DNA from: JAKFWF01 sp963750535
GTDB lineage: Bacteria > Pseudomonadota > Alphaproteobacteria > Rhizobiales > Hyphomicrobiaceae
Direction of reading: 5' to 3'
Assembly: GCA_963750535.1 (NCBI GenBank)
Contig: CAVVRF010000039.1
Coordinates: 15,631 to 79,630 of the forward strand
DNA: 64,000 nt
The translations under genes and the position numbers were made by a program. The notes under the pieces are model-generated. The model saw only the letters and a list, made by a program, of their open reading frames with translations. It did not search any database and had not been told where the DNA came from. This document shows, piece after piece, positions 52,145-60,994 of the stretch. The number at the start of each line of letters is the position of its first letter. Positions within the stretch are counted from its first letter, which is position 1.

Positions 52145-54247
52145 GGGCCGGCGTTCCGGCCGCCGGTCGCAAGCGAAGCGAAGCCCTTGCCTTCGGTGGC
52201 GAGCTTCGCCAGCAGCGGCGCCGGCGCCATGCTCTTGTCGCCGGTAAGCATCGCGTAGGCGGTGAGGCGGGAGGCGATCTTGCCAAGGCCGTCGGCGTCG
52301 GCGAAATGCATCGGGCCGCCGCGCCACGCCGGCCAGCCGTAACCGTACACCCAGACGACGTCGATATCGCCCGGCCGCAGGGCAATGCCTTCCTCCAAGA
52401 TGCGCGCTGCCTCGTTGATCATCGGATAGAGCATTCGCTCCAGGATCTCCTGGGTGCCGACCTCGCGCCGCTTGACGCCGAGCTTGCGGGAGGTGTCCTC
52501 GATCAGCTTCGTTACCTCGGGATCGGATTTCGGTGTTCGCGAGCCCGGCTCGTACAGGAAATAACCCTTGCCGGTCTTCTGCCCGAAGCGTCCCGCTTCG
52601 CACAGCGCATCCGATACCGGCGCCTTGGCACCGCGTGCCTTGCGGATGCGCCAGCTGACGTCCAGCCCGGCGAGGTCGGACATGGCGTAGGGCCCCATCG
52701 GGAAGCCGAAGTCGACCACGGCGGCGTCGACCGCCATCGGATCGGCGCCTTCGATCAGAAGGCTCTCCGCCTCGGTCGAGCGCTTGGCCAGCATGCGGTT
52801 GCCGATGAAGCCGTCGCATACGCCGGAGACGACAGGTACCTTGCCGATTCTACGGCCGATCGCCATCGCCGTCGCGAGCGCGTCTGCTGCCGTCGCCTTG
52901 CCGCGGACCACCTCCAGCAGCCGCATCACATTCGCCGGCGAGAAGAAATGCATGCCAAGCACGTCGCCCGGACGCCCGGTTACCGCGGCGATGGCGTTGA
53001 CATCGAGGGTCGAGGTATTGGTCGCGAGCACGGCTCCAGGCTTGGCGACGCGATCGAGGATTGCGAACAGCTTCCGCTTGATTTCCATCTCCTCGAACAC
53101 CGCCTCGACGACGATATCGGCGTTCGCCGCCGCCTGCAGGTCGGTGGAAGTCGCGATCAGGCCGAGCCGCCTCGCCGCCTGATCGGCGGTCAGGCCGCCG
53201 CGCTTCACGGTGTTCTGGTAGTTGGCCTCGATCACCGCCCGGCCGCGGGCCACCGCTTCCTGCGTCGTGTCGATCAGCGTCACCGGGAGGCCGGCGTTGG
53301 CGAAGCACATGGCAATGCCACCACCCATGGTGCCGGCACCGATCACTGCCGCGCCGGCGATGGCGCGCGGCTTTATGTCGGCTCCGAGCCCCGGGATCCT
53401 GGCCGCCTCGCGCTCGGCGAAGAATACGTGCCGGAGGGCCTTCGACTGATCGCCGGCGACCAGCTTGAGGAAGAGTGCCCGCTCGGCGGCGATCGCCTCG
53501 TCGAAGGGAAGCTCGAGCGCGTTGGTGACGGATTTCGCGCACGCGGCCGGCGCGTCCTGGTTGCGTCGCCGCGCCAGCAGGCTTGCGACCTTGGCGTCGA
53601 ACTCGCCGCGGTCGGTGCGAACCGGAGCCAGCTTGTCGTCGCGGTTCCGCACCAACGGGATCGGCTTGCCGATGGCCACGGCAGCTCGCGCGAGGCTGAT
53701 TGCCGACTGCACGAGGTCTTTTTCCGCGATCTCCTGCACCAGGCCGTCGGCCAGCGCTTCGGCTGCCGTCATCGGCTCGCCGGTAACGATCCGCTCGACC
53801 GCCTTTACCGGACCGATGACGCGCGGCAGGCGCTGGGTGCCGCCGGCACCGGGCAAGATGCCGAGCTTCACTTCCGGCAGTCCGAGCCGCGTCGTCGGGG
53901 CGGCGATCCGCAGATGGCAGGCCAGCGCCAGCTCGAGTCCACCGCCAAGCGTGGTGCCGTGCACTGCCGCGATCACCGGTTTTCCGATCAACTCGATGGT
54001 GTTGATCACGTCCTGCAGGATCGGTGATCTTCGGCGGCTTGCCGAACTCGGTGATGTCGGCGCCGGCACAGAATGTGCGGCCGGCGCAGGCGATGACGAT
54101 CGCCTCGACCGCCGCATTGGCCTTGGCGGCGTCGAGCGCCTCGACCAGGCCGGCGCGTACCGCATGTCCGAGCGCGTTGACCGGCGGATTGTCGATTGTG
54201 ACCACGGCGACGTTGCCGTCGAGCGCGGAGCTGACCACGGCGGGCAT
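52141..54247 (-). pseudogene. FadJ-type enoyl-CoA hydratase/3-hydroxyacyl-CoA dehydrogenase, one frameshift
   Basis: Bifunctional beta-oxidation enzyme of about 700 residues. The N-terminal crotonase starts MPAVVSSALDGNVAVVTIDN, then RTFCAGADITEFGKPPKI. At about 54021-54028 the frame shifts, and ILQDVINTIELIGKPVIAAV, GGGLELALACHLR and LPEVKLGILPGAGGTQRLPR (with both hydratase glutamates) follow in the next frame. The dehydrogenase part has AVIGAGTMGGGIAM, SNTSTLDVNAIA-like TNTSTLDVNAIA and GMHFFSPANVMRLLEVV. Removing one base at the join gives KIPILQDV. It is the first gene of the operon and otherwise intact, so a sequence error is likely. ATG 54247 has GGAGGA nine bases upstream. Confidence 0.92.
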
Positions 54248-54314
54248 GACCGGCATTCCTCCGAATTGGGATCCGGCATTCTCCTGCCAGAACGCTATTG
54301 CAAGCTTGACCGAA

Positions 54315-54344
54315 ACGTTAGGAAGTGGTCCCTCGGCTGTCAAT
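54315..54344 (-). promoter_or_regulatory. Candidate promoter of the beta-oxidation operon
   Basis: On the minus strand TTGACA (54339-54344) and TAACGT (54315-54320) with an 18-base gap, about 70 bases before the FadJ-like start. The -35 box is a perfect match; the -10 is poor. It lies in the 148-base region shared with the divergent liv genes. Confidence 0.3.
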
Positions 54345-54395
54345 CAACCGCGCGTCGACACAAGTATGCGCGGAAGCATTCGTCACGGGGACTTG

Positions 54396-55178
54396 ATGCG
54401 GCCCAGCCAGCCACTGCTTGCCGTACGGGATCTTGCCGTGACCTTCGGCGGCATCAAGGCGCTCGACGGTGTGACTTTCGAGGTCGCCCGCGGAAGCATC
54501 CTCGGCCTGATCGGGCCGAACGGCGCCGGCAAGACGACCTTGTTCAACTGCCTGAGCCGGATCTATGCGCCTTCAGCCGGGGAGATCCTGTTCGAAGGCC
54601 GATCGACGCTCGCTCTCGCGCCACACCGGATGGCGGCTTTGGGTCTCGGCAGGACGTTCCAGAACATCGCGCTGTTCGGCAATCTCAGCGTGCTCGACAA
54701 CGTCATGATCGGTGGTCATGTGACGAGCCGGAGCGACTTCGTCAGCGATGCGCTGCACTTGCGCTGGTCGCGGGCCAGCGATCGCGGCCTGCAAGCCGCC
54801 GCCCGGGATCTGATCGATTGGCTCGGCCTCGGCCCCGAGGCGGACCGGCCGGTGCGCAGCCTGCCGTTCGGCACGCAGAAGCGGGTCGAGCTGGCGCGCG
54901 CGCTTTGTTGCCGCCCGAAGCTGCTGGCGCTCGACGAGCCGGCCGGCGGACTGAATCACGACGAGGTCGCGGCGCTCGGCGCGCTGATCCGCAAGATCCG
55001 TGACGAGCGCGGCACCACCGTGCTGCTGGTCGAGCACCACATGGGGCTGGTGATGTCGGTTTCGGACAAGGTCGTGGCGCTGAATTTCGGCCGCAAGCTC
55101 GCCGAGGGCACGCCGGCGCAGGTGCAGGCCGATCCGGCGGTGATCGAAGCCTACCTGGGCGCGGAGGCGTCGGCGTGA
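54396..55178 (+). CDS. livG: Branched-chain amino acid-type ABC transporter ATPase LivG
   Basis: A 260-residue ABC ATPase energising an LivHM-type importer. Walker A is IGPNGAGKTTLFNCLSRIY, signature LPFGTQKRVELARALCCRPK, Walker B LLALDEPAGGLN, and His loop LLVEHHMGLVM. LNHDE after Walker B is typical of LivG. ATG 54396 was chosen; ATG 54366 is in frame. It overlaps livF by four bases. Confidence 0.94.
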   Translation: MRPSQPLLAVRDLAVTFGGIKALDGVTFEVARGSILGLIGPNGAGKTTLFNCLSRIYAPSAGEILFEGRSTLALAPHRMAALGLGRTFQNIALFGNLSVLDNVMIGGHVTSRSDFVSDALHLRWSRASDRGLQAAARDLIDWLGLGPEADRPVRSLPFGTQKRVELARALCCRPKLLALDEPAGGLNHDEVAALGALIRKIRDERGTTVLLVEHHMGLVMSVSDKVVALNFGRKLAEGTPAQVQADPAVIEAYLGAEASA

Positions 55179-55888
55179 GCGCACTTCTCGACATTCGCGG
55201 GCTGCGGGCAGGCTATGGCGGCGCCGATGTGCTGCACGACGTCGCGCTGTCGGTCGCCGCCGGCGGCGTCACCACGCTGCTCGGTGCCAATGGCGCCGGC
55301 AAGTCGAGCACGCTCAGGGCGATCTCCGGCATGATTCGCCGCACCGGCAGCATCAGCTTCGAGGGGCGGCCGATCGAGACGCTCGCCACCGAGGCGATCG
55401 CGCGGCTCGGCATCGCGCACGTGCCGGAAGGACGCGGCACATTCCAGCGCCTGACCGTGGCGGAGAATCTCGAGGTCGGCGCGATGCCACGTCGCGACAC
55501 CGCTCAAATCACAGCCGACATCGAGCGCGTCTACGGCTACTTTCCGATCCTTCGACATCGGCACAAGCAAGCTGCCGGCCTGCTGTCGGGCGGCGAGCAG
55601 CAGATGCTGGCGGTCGGTCGCGCGCTGATGCTGCGGCCACGGCTTATCCTGCTCGACGAGCCGTCGTTCGGCCTCGCACCCCTGGTGGTTCGTGACCTGT
55701 TCGCGATCCTGGCGCAGGTGCGCCGTGAGGCCCGGGTCGCCATGCTGATCGTCGAGCAGAATGCCGCGCTGGCGCTCGGTCTTGCCGATCAGGCATATCT
55801 GCTCGAGACCGGCCGGATCGTGCTGTCGGGACCGGCCCATGAGATCGCGAAAAACGATCGCGTTCGCAGCGCTTATCTCGGCGCCTGA
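55175..55888 (+). CDS. livF: Branched-chain amino acid-type ABC transporter ATPase LivF
   Basis: A 237-residue ABC ATPase, partner of LivG. Walker A GANGAGKSSTLRAISGM, IAHVPEGRGTFQRLTVAENL (LivF hallmark), signature LSGGEQQMLAVGRALM, Walker B LILLDEPSFGLAPLVV, and LIVEQNAALAL. It starts with GTG overlapping livG. Confidence 0.95.
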   Translation: MSALLDIRGLRAGYGGADVLHDVALSVAAGGVTTLLGANGAGKSSTLRAISGMIRRTGSISFEGRPIETLATEAIARLGIAHVPEGRGTFQRLTVAENLEVGAMPRRDTAQITADIERVYGYFPILRHRHKQAAGLLSGGEQQMLAVGRALMLRPRLILLDEPSFGLAPLVVRDLFAILAQVRREARVAMLIVEQNAALALGLADQAYLLETGRIVLSGPAHEIAKNDRVRSAYLGA

Positions 55889-55905
55889 AGGGAGGGGGAA
55901 CACCG

Positions 55906-56784
55906 ATGGAGCTATTGCTGCAGCAAATCGTCGCCGGCATCGCCACCGGCAGCATATATGCCTGCATGGCGCTCGCGGTGGTGATGATCTACCAGGCGAT
56001 CCATCACCTCAACTTCGCGCAGGGCGAGATGGCGATGGTCTCGACATTCGTCGCCTGGCAGCTGATGGCCTGGGGCCTGCCCTACTGGGCGGCCTTCCTG
56101 CTGACGATCGCACTTTCGTTCGCCGGCGGCTTCCTGGTCGAGCGGATCGTGTTCAAGCCGCTCGCCGGCGCGCCGGTGTTGAGTCACGTCGTCGCATTCA
56201 TCGCCCTGTTCGCGATCCTCAACAGTGCCGCCGGCTTCATCTGGGACTTCTCGATCAAGCCATTCCCTTCGCCGTTCGGGACAAAGCCCCTGTTCGGCTC
56301 ATCGCTGATCGGCGCACACCAGGCCGGCATGATCGTGGTCACCCTGGCGCTGCTCGTCGGGCTGTTCCTGTTCTTCCGTTACACGCGGGTCGGACTCGCC
56401 ATGCGGGCGGCGGCGGAGAACCCGGCTTCGGCACGCCTCGCCGGCATCAACGTCGGCGCCATGGCGGCGCTCGGCTGGGGCATGGCCGCGGCGGTCGGAG
56501 CGGTTGCCGGCATGCTGATCGCGCCAGTGGTGTTCCTCGAGCCCAACATGATGCTCGCCATCCTGCTTTACGGCTTTGCCGGTGCCGTGCTGGGCGGACT
56601 GGCGAGCCCGGCGGGCGCGGTGCTCGGCGGATTCATGGTCGGCATCCTGGAGAACCTTGCTGGCACCTACATCCCGGTGATCGGCGGCGAGCTCAAGCTG
56701 CCGCTCGCCCTCATGGTGATCGTCGGCGTGCTGGTCGTTAAGCCAGGCGGCCTGCTCGGCCGCGCCCAGTTGCAGCGGGTATAG
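55906..56784 (+). CDS. livH: ABC transporter permease LivH
   Basis: A 292-residue inner-membrane permease with about eight helices. GIATGSIYACMALAVVMIYQ and HHLNFAQGEMAMVSTFVAWQ are typical of LivH, and the cytoplasmic coupling loop is FRYTRVGLAMRAAAENPASA. RBS GGAGGGGGA precedes the ATG. livM follows after two bases. Confidence 0.95.
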   Translation: MELLLQQIVAGIATGSIYACMALAVVMIYQAIHHLNFAQGEMAMVSTFVAWQLMAWGLPYWAAFLLTIALSFAGGFLVERIVFKPLAGAPVLSHVVAFIALFAILNSAAGFIWDFSIKPFPSPFGTKPLFGSSLIGAHQAGMIVVTLALLVGLFLFFRYTRVGLAMRAAAENPASARLAGINVGAMAALGWGMAAAVGAVAGMLIAPVVFLEPNMMLAILLYGFAGAVLGGLASPAGAVLGGFMVGILENLAGTYIPVIGGELKLPLALMVIVGVLVVKPGGLLGRAQLQRV

Positions 56785-56786
56785 GC

Positions 56787-57764
56787 GTGAGCAAAGACAC
56801 CGTCCGAAACGCGACTTCCTTGCGCCTGCCGTCGTGGCTGGTGGTCGCGCTGGCCTTGCTGGCGCTCACCATGCCGTTCCTGGTGAAGGGCTTCGTGACA
56901 TTCCAGCTGACCATGATGCTGGTATACGCGATCGCCATCATGGGGCTCAACCTGCTGACCGGTTTCAACGGGCAGTTCTCGCTCGGTCACGGCGCGTTCT
57001 ATGCTCTCGGCGCTTACACCGCCGCGATCCTGATGGAGCATGGCGGCCTGTCCTACGGCTGGACGCTGCCGGCCGCGGGTATCGTCTGCTTCGCCGCAGG
57101 CTTCCTGTTCGGGCTGCCGGCATTGCGGCTGGAACCGATCTACCTCGCGCTGGCGACTTTTGCGCTGGCGATCGCAACGCCACAGGTCTTGAAGCTGACG
57201 CCGCTGGAACCCTGGACCGGCGGCGTTCAAGGTATCGTCGTCAGCAAGCCCGATGCGCCGTTCGGACTGCCGCTGACGCAGGACCAGTGGCTCTATTTCG
57301 TGACGCTCGCCGTGGCGTTGCTGCTCTACCGGCTGGCGCGCAACCTGATCGACAGCCGTTCGGGGCGCGCCGTCATGGCGATCCGCGACAACGTGCTCGC
57401 CGCCAAGGCGATGGGCATCGACGTCGCCTTGTTCAAGGCGACGACGTTCGGGGTCAGCGCGTTGTACGCTGGAGTCGCCGGCGCGCTCGGCGCGATTGTG
57501 GTGCAGTTCGTCGCGCCGGATAGTTTCACGCTGACGCTGTCGGTCGCGATCCTGGTCGGGCTGGTGGTCGGCGGCGTCGGCTGGTTGCCGGGCTGCCTCG
57601 TCGGCGGCGCCTTCGTGATGTTCGTGCCAAACATCGCCGAGCACGTTTCGAAGGGCCTTTCCGGCGCAGTTTACGGCCTGATTCTGCTGCTGCTCATCTA
57701 CCTGATGCCAAAAGGTGCCGGCGGGCTCTATCATCGCCTTGCTGGTCCAAGTACCGACGAATAG
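56787..57764 (+). CDS. livM: ABC transporter permease LivM
   Basis: A 325-residue permease, partner of LivH. Seen: YAIAIMGLNLLTGFNGQFSL, GHGAFYALGAYTAAIL, and the coupling loop NLIDSRSGRAVMAIRDNVLA with AKAMGIDVALFKATTFGVSA. It starts with GTG at 56787, directly after livH. Confidence 0.95.
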   Translation: MSKDTVRNATSLRLPSWLVVALALLALTMPFLVKGFVTFQLTMMLVYAIAIMGLNLLTGFNGQFSLGHGAFYALGAYTAAILMEHGGLSYGWTLPAAGIVCFAAGFLFGLPALRLEPIYLALATFALAIATPQVLKLTPLEPWTGGVQGIVVSKPDAPFGLPLTQDQWLYFVTLAVALLLYRLARNLIDSRSGRAVMAIRDNVLAAKAMGIDVALFKATTFGVSALYAGVAGALGAIVVQFVAPDSFTLTLSVAILVGLVVGGVGWLPGCLVGGAFVMFVPNIAEHVSKGLSGAVYGLILLLLIYLMPKGAGGLYHRLAGPSTDE

Positions 57765-57782
57765 AACCGCGAGGAGGAAGCC

Positions 57783-59000
57783 ATGCTGTCCCGTCGAAGC
57801 CTATGCACCGCCGCGTTGATGTGCGTCGCCGGCGCCGCTCCTGCCCTTGCGCAATCGAAATACGATCCCGGCGCCAGTGACACCGAGATCCGCATCGGCA
57901 ATATCATGCCGTACAGCGGCCCGGCCTCGGCCTACGGCACCATCGGCAAGACGATCGGCGCCTACTTCGACAAGATCAATGCCGAGGGCGGCATCAACGG
58001 CCGCAAGATCAAGTTCATCAGCTACGACGACGCCTACAGCCCGCCCAAGGCAGTCGAGCAGGCGCGCAAGCTTGTCGAAAGCGACGAGGTTCTGGCCATC
58101 ATCCAGCCACTTGGCACTGCATCCAACACCGCGATTCAGAAGTACATGAACGCGAAGAAAGTGCCGCAGCTGTTCGTGGCGACCGGCGCGACCAAGTTCG
58201 GCGACCCGAAGGGCTTCCCTTGGACCATGGGTTGGCAGCCGAACTACCAGAGCGAGGGGCGGATCTACGCCAGGTACATCCTCGACACGCACCCGCAAGC
58301 CAAGATCGGCGTGCTGTTCCAGAACGACGACTACGGCAAGGACCTGATGAAGGGCCTGAAGGATGGGCTCGGCGCGAAGGCCGCCGGGATGATCGTCGCG
58401 GAGGCTCCCTACGAGGTGTCGGAGCCGACCATCGACTCGCAGATCCTGAAGCTGAAAGCCGCCGGCGCCGACCTGTTCGTCAACGTCGCGACACCGAAGT
58501 TCGCCGCCCAGGCGATCAAGAAGCTCGCCGAGATCGGCTGGAAGCCGGTGCACATCCTCAACAACGTCTCGAACTCGGTCGGCGGTGTATTGCGAGCCGC
58601 TGGCCTGGAGAACGCCAAGGATGTGATCTCGACGTACTACCAGAAGGACCCGACCGACCCGGCCTGGAAGGACGACGCCGGCTTCAAGACCTGGAGCGCC
58701 TTCATGGAGAAATACTACCCCGAAGGCGACCGCACCTCGACCTTCACCACCTACGGCTACTCCGCCGCACAGACCTTGGTGCAAGTGCTCAAGCAATGCG
58801 GCAACGACCTGACCCGCGCCAATGTGATGAAGCAGGCGGCGTCGCTGAAGGATTTCCAGCTCGAGATGCTGCTGCCCGGCATCAAGCTCAACACCTCCGC
58901 CACCGACTTCTACCCGGTCGAGCAGATGCAGCTGGTGCGTTTCACCGGCACGCAGTGGGAGCGCTTCGGCGAGATCATCGGCGGCGAGATCGGCGGTTAG
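57783..59000 (+). CDS. ABC transporter substrate-binding protein (LivK-like)
   Basis: A 405-residue periplasmic binding protein (Peripla_BP_6). The Sec signal MLSRRSLCTAALMCVAGAAP ends at ALAQS. IRIGNIMPYSGPASAYGTIG, KIKFISYDDAYSPPKAVEQA and LFQNDDYGKDLMKGLKDGLG match the amide/branched-chain amino acid binding family; the true ligand may be an aromatic or fatty acid given the neighbours (inference). A strong GAGGAGG ribosome site is present. Its UAG stop (58998-59000) lies within the tip of a CTAG-type palindrome. Confidence 0.94.
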   Translation: MLSRRSLCTAALMCVAGAAPALAQSKYDPGASDTEIRIGNIMPYSGPASAYGTIGKTIGAYFDKINAEGGINGRKIKFISYDDAYSPPKAVEQARKLVESDEVLAIIQPLGTASNTAIQKYMNAKKVPQLFVATGATKFGDPKGFPWTMGWQPNYQSEGRIYARYILDTHPQAKIGVLFQNDDYGKDLMKGLKDGLGAKAAGMIVAEAPYEVSEPTIDSQILKLKAAGADLFVNVATPKFAAQAIKKLAEIGWKPVHILNNVSNSVGGVLRAAGLENAKDVISTYYQKDPTDPAWKDDAGFKTWSAFMEKYYPEGDRTSTFTTYGYSAAQTLVQVLKQCGNDLTRANVMKQAASLKDFQLEMLLPGIKLNTSATDFYPVEQMQLVRFTGTQWERFGEIIGGEIGG

Positions 59001-59051
59001 TGTGATGATTCCGAAGTTCGCATGGCGACGAACTTCGCGAACGGGACACTT
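58997..59051. repeat. CTAG-tip palindrome, hybrid (TGTGA left, GGGACAC right)
   Basis: TTAGTGTGATGATTCCGAAG at the left, CGCGAACGGGACACTT at the right, inner arms CGAAGTTCGC / GCGAACTTCG. It is 55 bases, a short chimera of the two tip classes. The left tip supplies the UAG stop of the binding protein gene. Confidence 0.8.
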
Positions 59052-59070
59052 GATGTCGCCGCAAACAAAT

Positions 59071-59098
59071 ACGGCGGAGACCTTGAGGTCTCCGCCGT
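59071..59098. terminator. Strong hairpin between convergent genes
   Basis: A perfect 12-pair stem: ACGGCGGAGACC (59071-59082), loop TTGA, GGTCTCCGCCGT (59087-59098). On the minus strand it is followed by ATTTGTTTG, a fair U-rich tail for the TAXI gene. On the plus strand the tail is poor. It probably works in both directions. Confidence 0.65.
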
Positions 59099-59123
59099 TG
59101 CCAATCCAAAGGCTGGTGGCGCC

Positions 59124-60089
59124 TTACTTGATCAGCCCAGCCTCCTTGTAGAATTTCTCCGCACCCGGATGCAGCGGCACGGCGAGGCCCTTTAGCGCGT
59201 TGGCGGGGGTGATCAGCTTGCCCTTGGCGTGGCCGGCGTCGAGCACCGCCCGCGTCTTCTCCGACCACATTGCCTTTACCACCGAGTAGACCAGATCGTT
59301 CGACATCTTCGTCGAGGTCACCCACTGGGCGCCGACCGCGAGCGTCTTGACGGCGCCGATGTCCTTGTAGGTACCGGCGGGGATTTCGTCGGCGGCGAAG
59401 AACGGCGCCGACTTCATCAGCTTCTCGGCTTCCGGTCCGGTGATCGGCAGGATCTCGACGCCGCCAGCGGAGGTCACGAGCTCGGAGATGGCGGCCAGCG
59501 GGTAGCCGCCGGTGATGAAGAACGCGTCGACCGAGCCGTCCTTGAGCTTGTCGGCGGCCTGGTTCGGCTTCACGTATTCCGGCTTGATGTCCTTCTCGCT
59601 GATGCCGTAGGCGGCAAGAATGGCACGCGCGTTGATCAGCGTGCCGGAGCCCGGCTCATCGAGGGAAACGCGCTTGCCTTTGAGGTCGGCCACCGACTTG
59701 GCGATGCCTTTCTTGGCGACGATGTGCACGCTCTCCGGATAGAGGTTCGCGATCGAGCGCAGGTCGGCGATCTTGGGCTTGCCCTCGAAAGAGCCGGTGC
59801 CGGAGTATGCCCAATAGGCGACATCAGCCTGGCTGAAGCCCGATTCCATGTTGCCGCCAGCGATGGCATTGACGTTCGCCACCGAGCCGTTGGTCGCCAC
59901 TGCGGTCGACACCAGGGCTGGCGGGTTCGAGATCGCGTTCGCGATCATGCCGCCGACCGGATAGTAGGTGCCGGCGGTGCCGCCGGTGCCGATGCGGAAG
60001 AATGCCGGGGTCTGGGCGATGGCGGCCGTAACACCGGCCAGCGTCAGCAACGCCAGTCCAGCGAGCTTCGCCTTCGATCTCATGCTCAT
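59124..60089 (-). CDS. TAXI-family TRAP transporter solute-binding protein
   Basis: A 321-residue periplasmic binding protein. Signal peptide about 1-25 (LAGLALLTLAGVTAAIAQ), then the family signature RIGTGGTAGTYYPVGGMIAN, NGSVANVNAIAGGNMESGF, QADVAYWAY, and GKRVSLDEPGSGTLINARAI. TAXI proteins serve tripartite TRAP importers with a fused large permease; no such permease gene is adjacent. It is convergent with the liv operon. Confidence 0.92.
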   Translation of the reverse strand: MSMRSKAKLAGLALLTLAGVTAAIAQTPAFFRIGTGGTAGTYYPVGGMIANAISNPPALVSTAVATNGSVANVNAIAGGNMESGFSQADVAYWAYSGTGSFEGKPKIADLRSIANLYPESVHIVAKKGIAKSVADLKGKRVSLDEPGSGTLINARAILAAYGISEKDIKPEYVKPNQAADKLKDGSVDAFFITGGYPLAAISELVTSAGGVEILPITGPEAEKLMKSAPFFAADEIPAGTYKDIGAVKTLAVGAQWVTSTKMSNDLVYSVVKAMWSEKTRAVLDAGHAKGKLITPANALKGLAVPLHPGAEKFYKEAGLIK

Positions 60090-60288
60090 GTGTGCGTTTC
60101 CTTCTGGTGAGTGACCGCCCCTAGTGACGTCGCGGTGGACCGTTAGTACCCGCCGTACCGCATGTCAAACGGCCGAATTGTGGCAGCGCCGGCTGCCGCG
60201 GCGAGCATCCCGGAGGGCCAGTTGTCGCTTGGCGAAATTGCCGCCATAGTGCGGCCCTCGTGCAATCGCAGCCAAGGATGATCGCCGA

Positions 60289-60918
60289 ATGTTCACCCCG
60301 CTCTCCTGCGCCCGCATGCGCGCCGTCTTCGCCGCTGGATTGACCAGCGCAGTTCTCGCCACCGTCGCCGTCGCGGATGCCGTTCCCGGCAAGTCCGCGC
60401 CCGAGTTCACCGCCACCGACAGCAACGGCCGGACGCACAGGCTCGCCGACTACAAGGGCAAGACGGTCGTGCTTGAATGGACCAACGACGGTTGCCCCTA
60501 TGTCCGCAAGCATTACGGATCGGGCAACATGCAGGCGCTGCAGAAGGAGGCAGCCGACAACGGCGTCGTGTGGCTGTCCGTCATCTCCTCGGCGAAGGGC
60601 GAGCAAGGCTACGTCGACGGCGCCGGGGCGAATAAGCTGACCACTGATCGCAAGGCGGTGCCGGCCGCCGTGCTGCTTGACCCGGCCGGGACCATCGGCC
60701 ATGCCTATGGCGCCAAGACCACGCCACACATGTATGTGATCGATAAGCAAGGCCTGCTCGTCTACAACGGCGCAATCGACGACAAACCAACGTCGAATGT
60801 CGCTGACATCAAGGGCGCGCGAAACTACGTCCGGGAAGCCTTGACGGCGGTCGCGAGTGGCAAGCCGGCTGCAGTCGCGACTACCCGCGCGTACGGCTGC
60901 TCGGTCAAGTATCAGTAG
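60289..60918 (+). CDS. Exported redoxin (AhpC/TSA-like) protein
   Basis: A 209-residue thioredoxin-fold protein with an N-terminal signal (AVFAAGLTSAVLATVAVADA). APEFTATDSNGRTHRLADYKG leads to the active region VLEWTNDGCPYVRKHYGSGN, with a single cysteine in place of CxxC, then TTPHMYVIDKQGLLVYNGAI with the cis-Pro loop. A last Cys is in GCSVKY. Periplasmic thiol-peroxidase or redox role is likely; the exact activity is unknown. Confidence 0.87.
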   Translation: MFTPLSCARMRAVFAAGLTSAVLATVAVADAVPGKSAPEFTATDSNGRTHRLADYKGKTVVLEWTNDGCPYVRKHYGSGNMQALQKEAADNGVVWLSVISSAKGEQGYVDGAGANKLTTDRKAVPAAVLLDPAGTIGHAYGAKTTPHMYVIDKQGLLVYNGAIDDKPTSNVADIKGARNYVREALTAVASGKPAAVATTRAYGCSVKYQ

Positions 60919-60994
60919 GCGTCAGTCGCGTTCCCCCGCAACTCTGCTGTCGCCGGCCCGCCTGTCCGGTCCGGCGCGGCAATGAAGGACATCC

